Positions 5,926 to 5,960 of a stretch of 5,960 nucleotides of DNA are shown one piece after another. Position numbers and translations under genes: made by a program. The stretch's first letter is position 1. The number at the start of each line of letters is the position of its first letter. The notes below the pieces were generated by a model, which was given only the letters and a program-made list of their open reading frames with translations, did no database searches and had not been told where the DNA came from. Source of the DNA: JBEVMS01 sp040508515 (GTDB lineage: Bacteria; Pseudomonadota; Gammaproteobacteria; Xanthomonadales; Rhodanobacteraceae); contig JBEVMS010000261.1 in assembly GCA_040508515.1 (NCBI GenBank), forward strand, positions 1-5,960, written 5' to 3'.

Positions 5926-5960
5926 TTAACTAAACAGCGCCACAAAAGCCGGGGCGATTC

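Larger units (their letters stand above)
5504..5960. other. 457-bp non-coding or decayed tail
   Basis: No recognisable gene lies here. On the plus strand the longest ATG frame I found is 44 codons (5799-5933) and encodes nothing familiar. Minus-strand frames that reach into the reductase gene are shadows of it. The stretch contains three imperfect or perfect hairpins (near 5550-5584, 5732-5764 and 5897-5925) and several short direct repeats. It is somewhat less GC-rich towards the right. This fits intergenic DNA with structured repeats or a decayed mobile element, but neither can be proved from the sequence. Confidence 0.6.

Noticed and set aside
1..5960. CRISPR arrays, tRNA or rRNA genes, toxin-antitoxin or phage-defence genes
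   Set aside because: No regularly spaced repeats, no cloverleaf or rRNA motifs, and no such protein families were seen.

Overview
The window is high-GC bacterial chromosome with ordinary core genes. The protein sequences and base composition suggest a gammaproteobacterium, probably of the Xanthomonadales/Lysobacterales (Rhodanobacter, Dyella or Luteibacter type). That placement is an impression from familiarity, not a computed result.

Layout: (1) Positions 1-108 hold a leader with a good match to a heat-shock (sigma-32) promoter. (2) htpX (109-996, +) encodes an inner-membrane zinc metalloprotease. (3) The 130-bp htpX-htpG gap holds a perfect 12-bp hairpin, then a second element whose strands can form two mutually exclusive stems, one ending in a T-run. 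(4) htpG (1127-3004, +) encodes the Hsp90 chaperone and ends at a textbook intrinsic terminator. (5) A 66-codon gene (3163-3363, +) encodes an unidentified two-CxxC zinc-ribbon-like protein. (6) A 248-bp spacer (3364-3611) has one small hairpin and no convincing gene. (7) A LysR-type regulator (3612-4508, -) is divergent from (8) an aldo/keto reductase of the YdbC/PdxI pyridoxal reductase type (4616-5503, +). Their 107-bp shared promoter region shows apparently overlapping promoters and a 10-bp-phased CGGATT repeat. (9) The last 457 bp (5504-5960) contain no recognisable gene but several imperfect hairpins, and look like decayed or non-coding sequence.

Functionally, htpX and htpG form a proteostasis pair: one clears damaged membrane proteins and the other remodels soluble clients. 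Only htpX has a visible heat-shock promoter, so htpG may depend partly on read-through across the structured gap. The LysR/reductase pair has the usual arrangement of a regulator controlling its divergent neighbour, and the predicted reductase role is vitamin B6 salvage. I found no evidence of a novel multi-gene system. The most interesting items are regulatory: the leader upstream of htpG and the shared LysR/reductase promoter.
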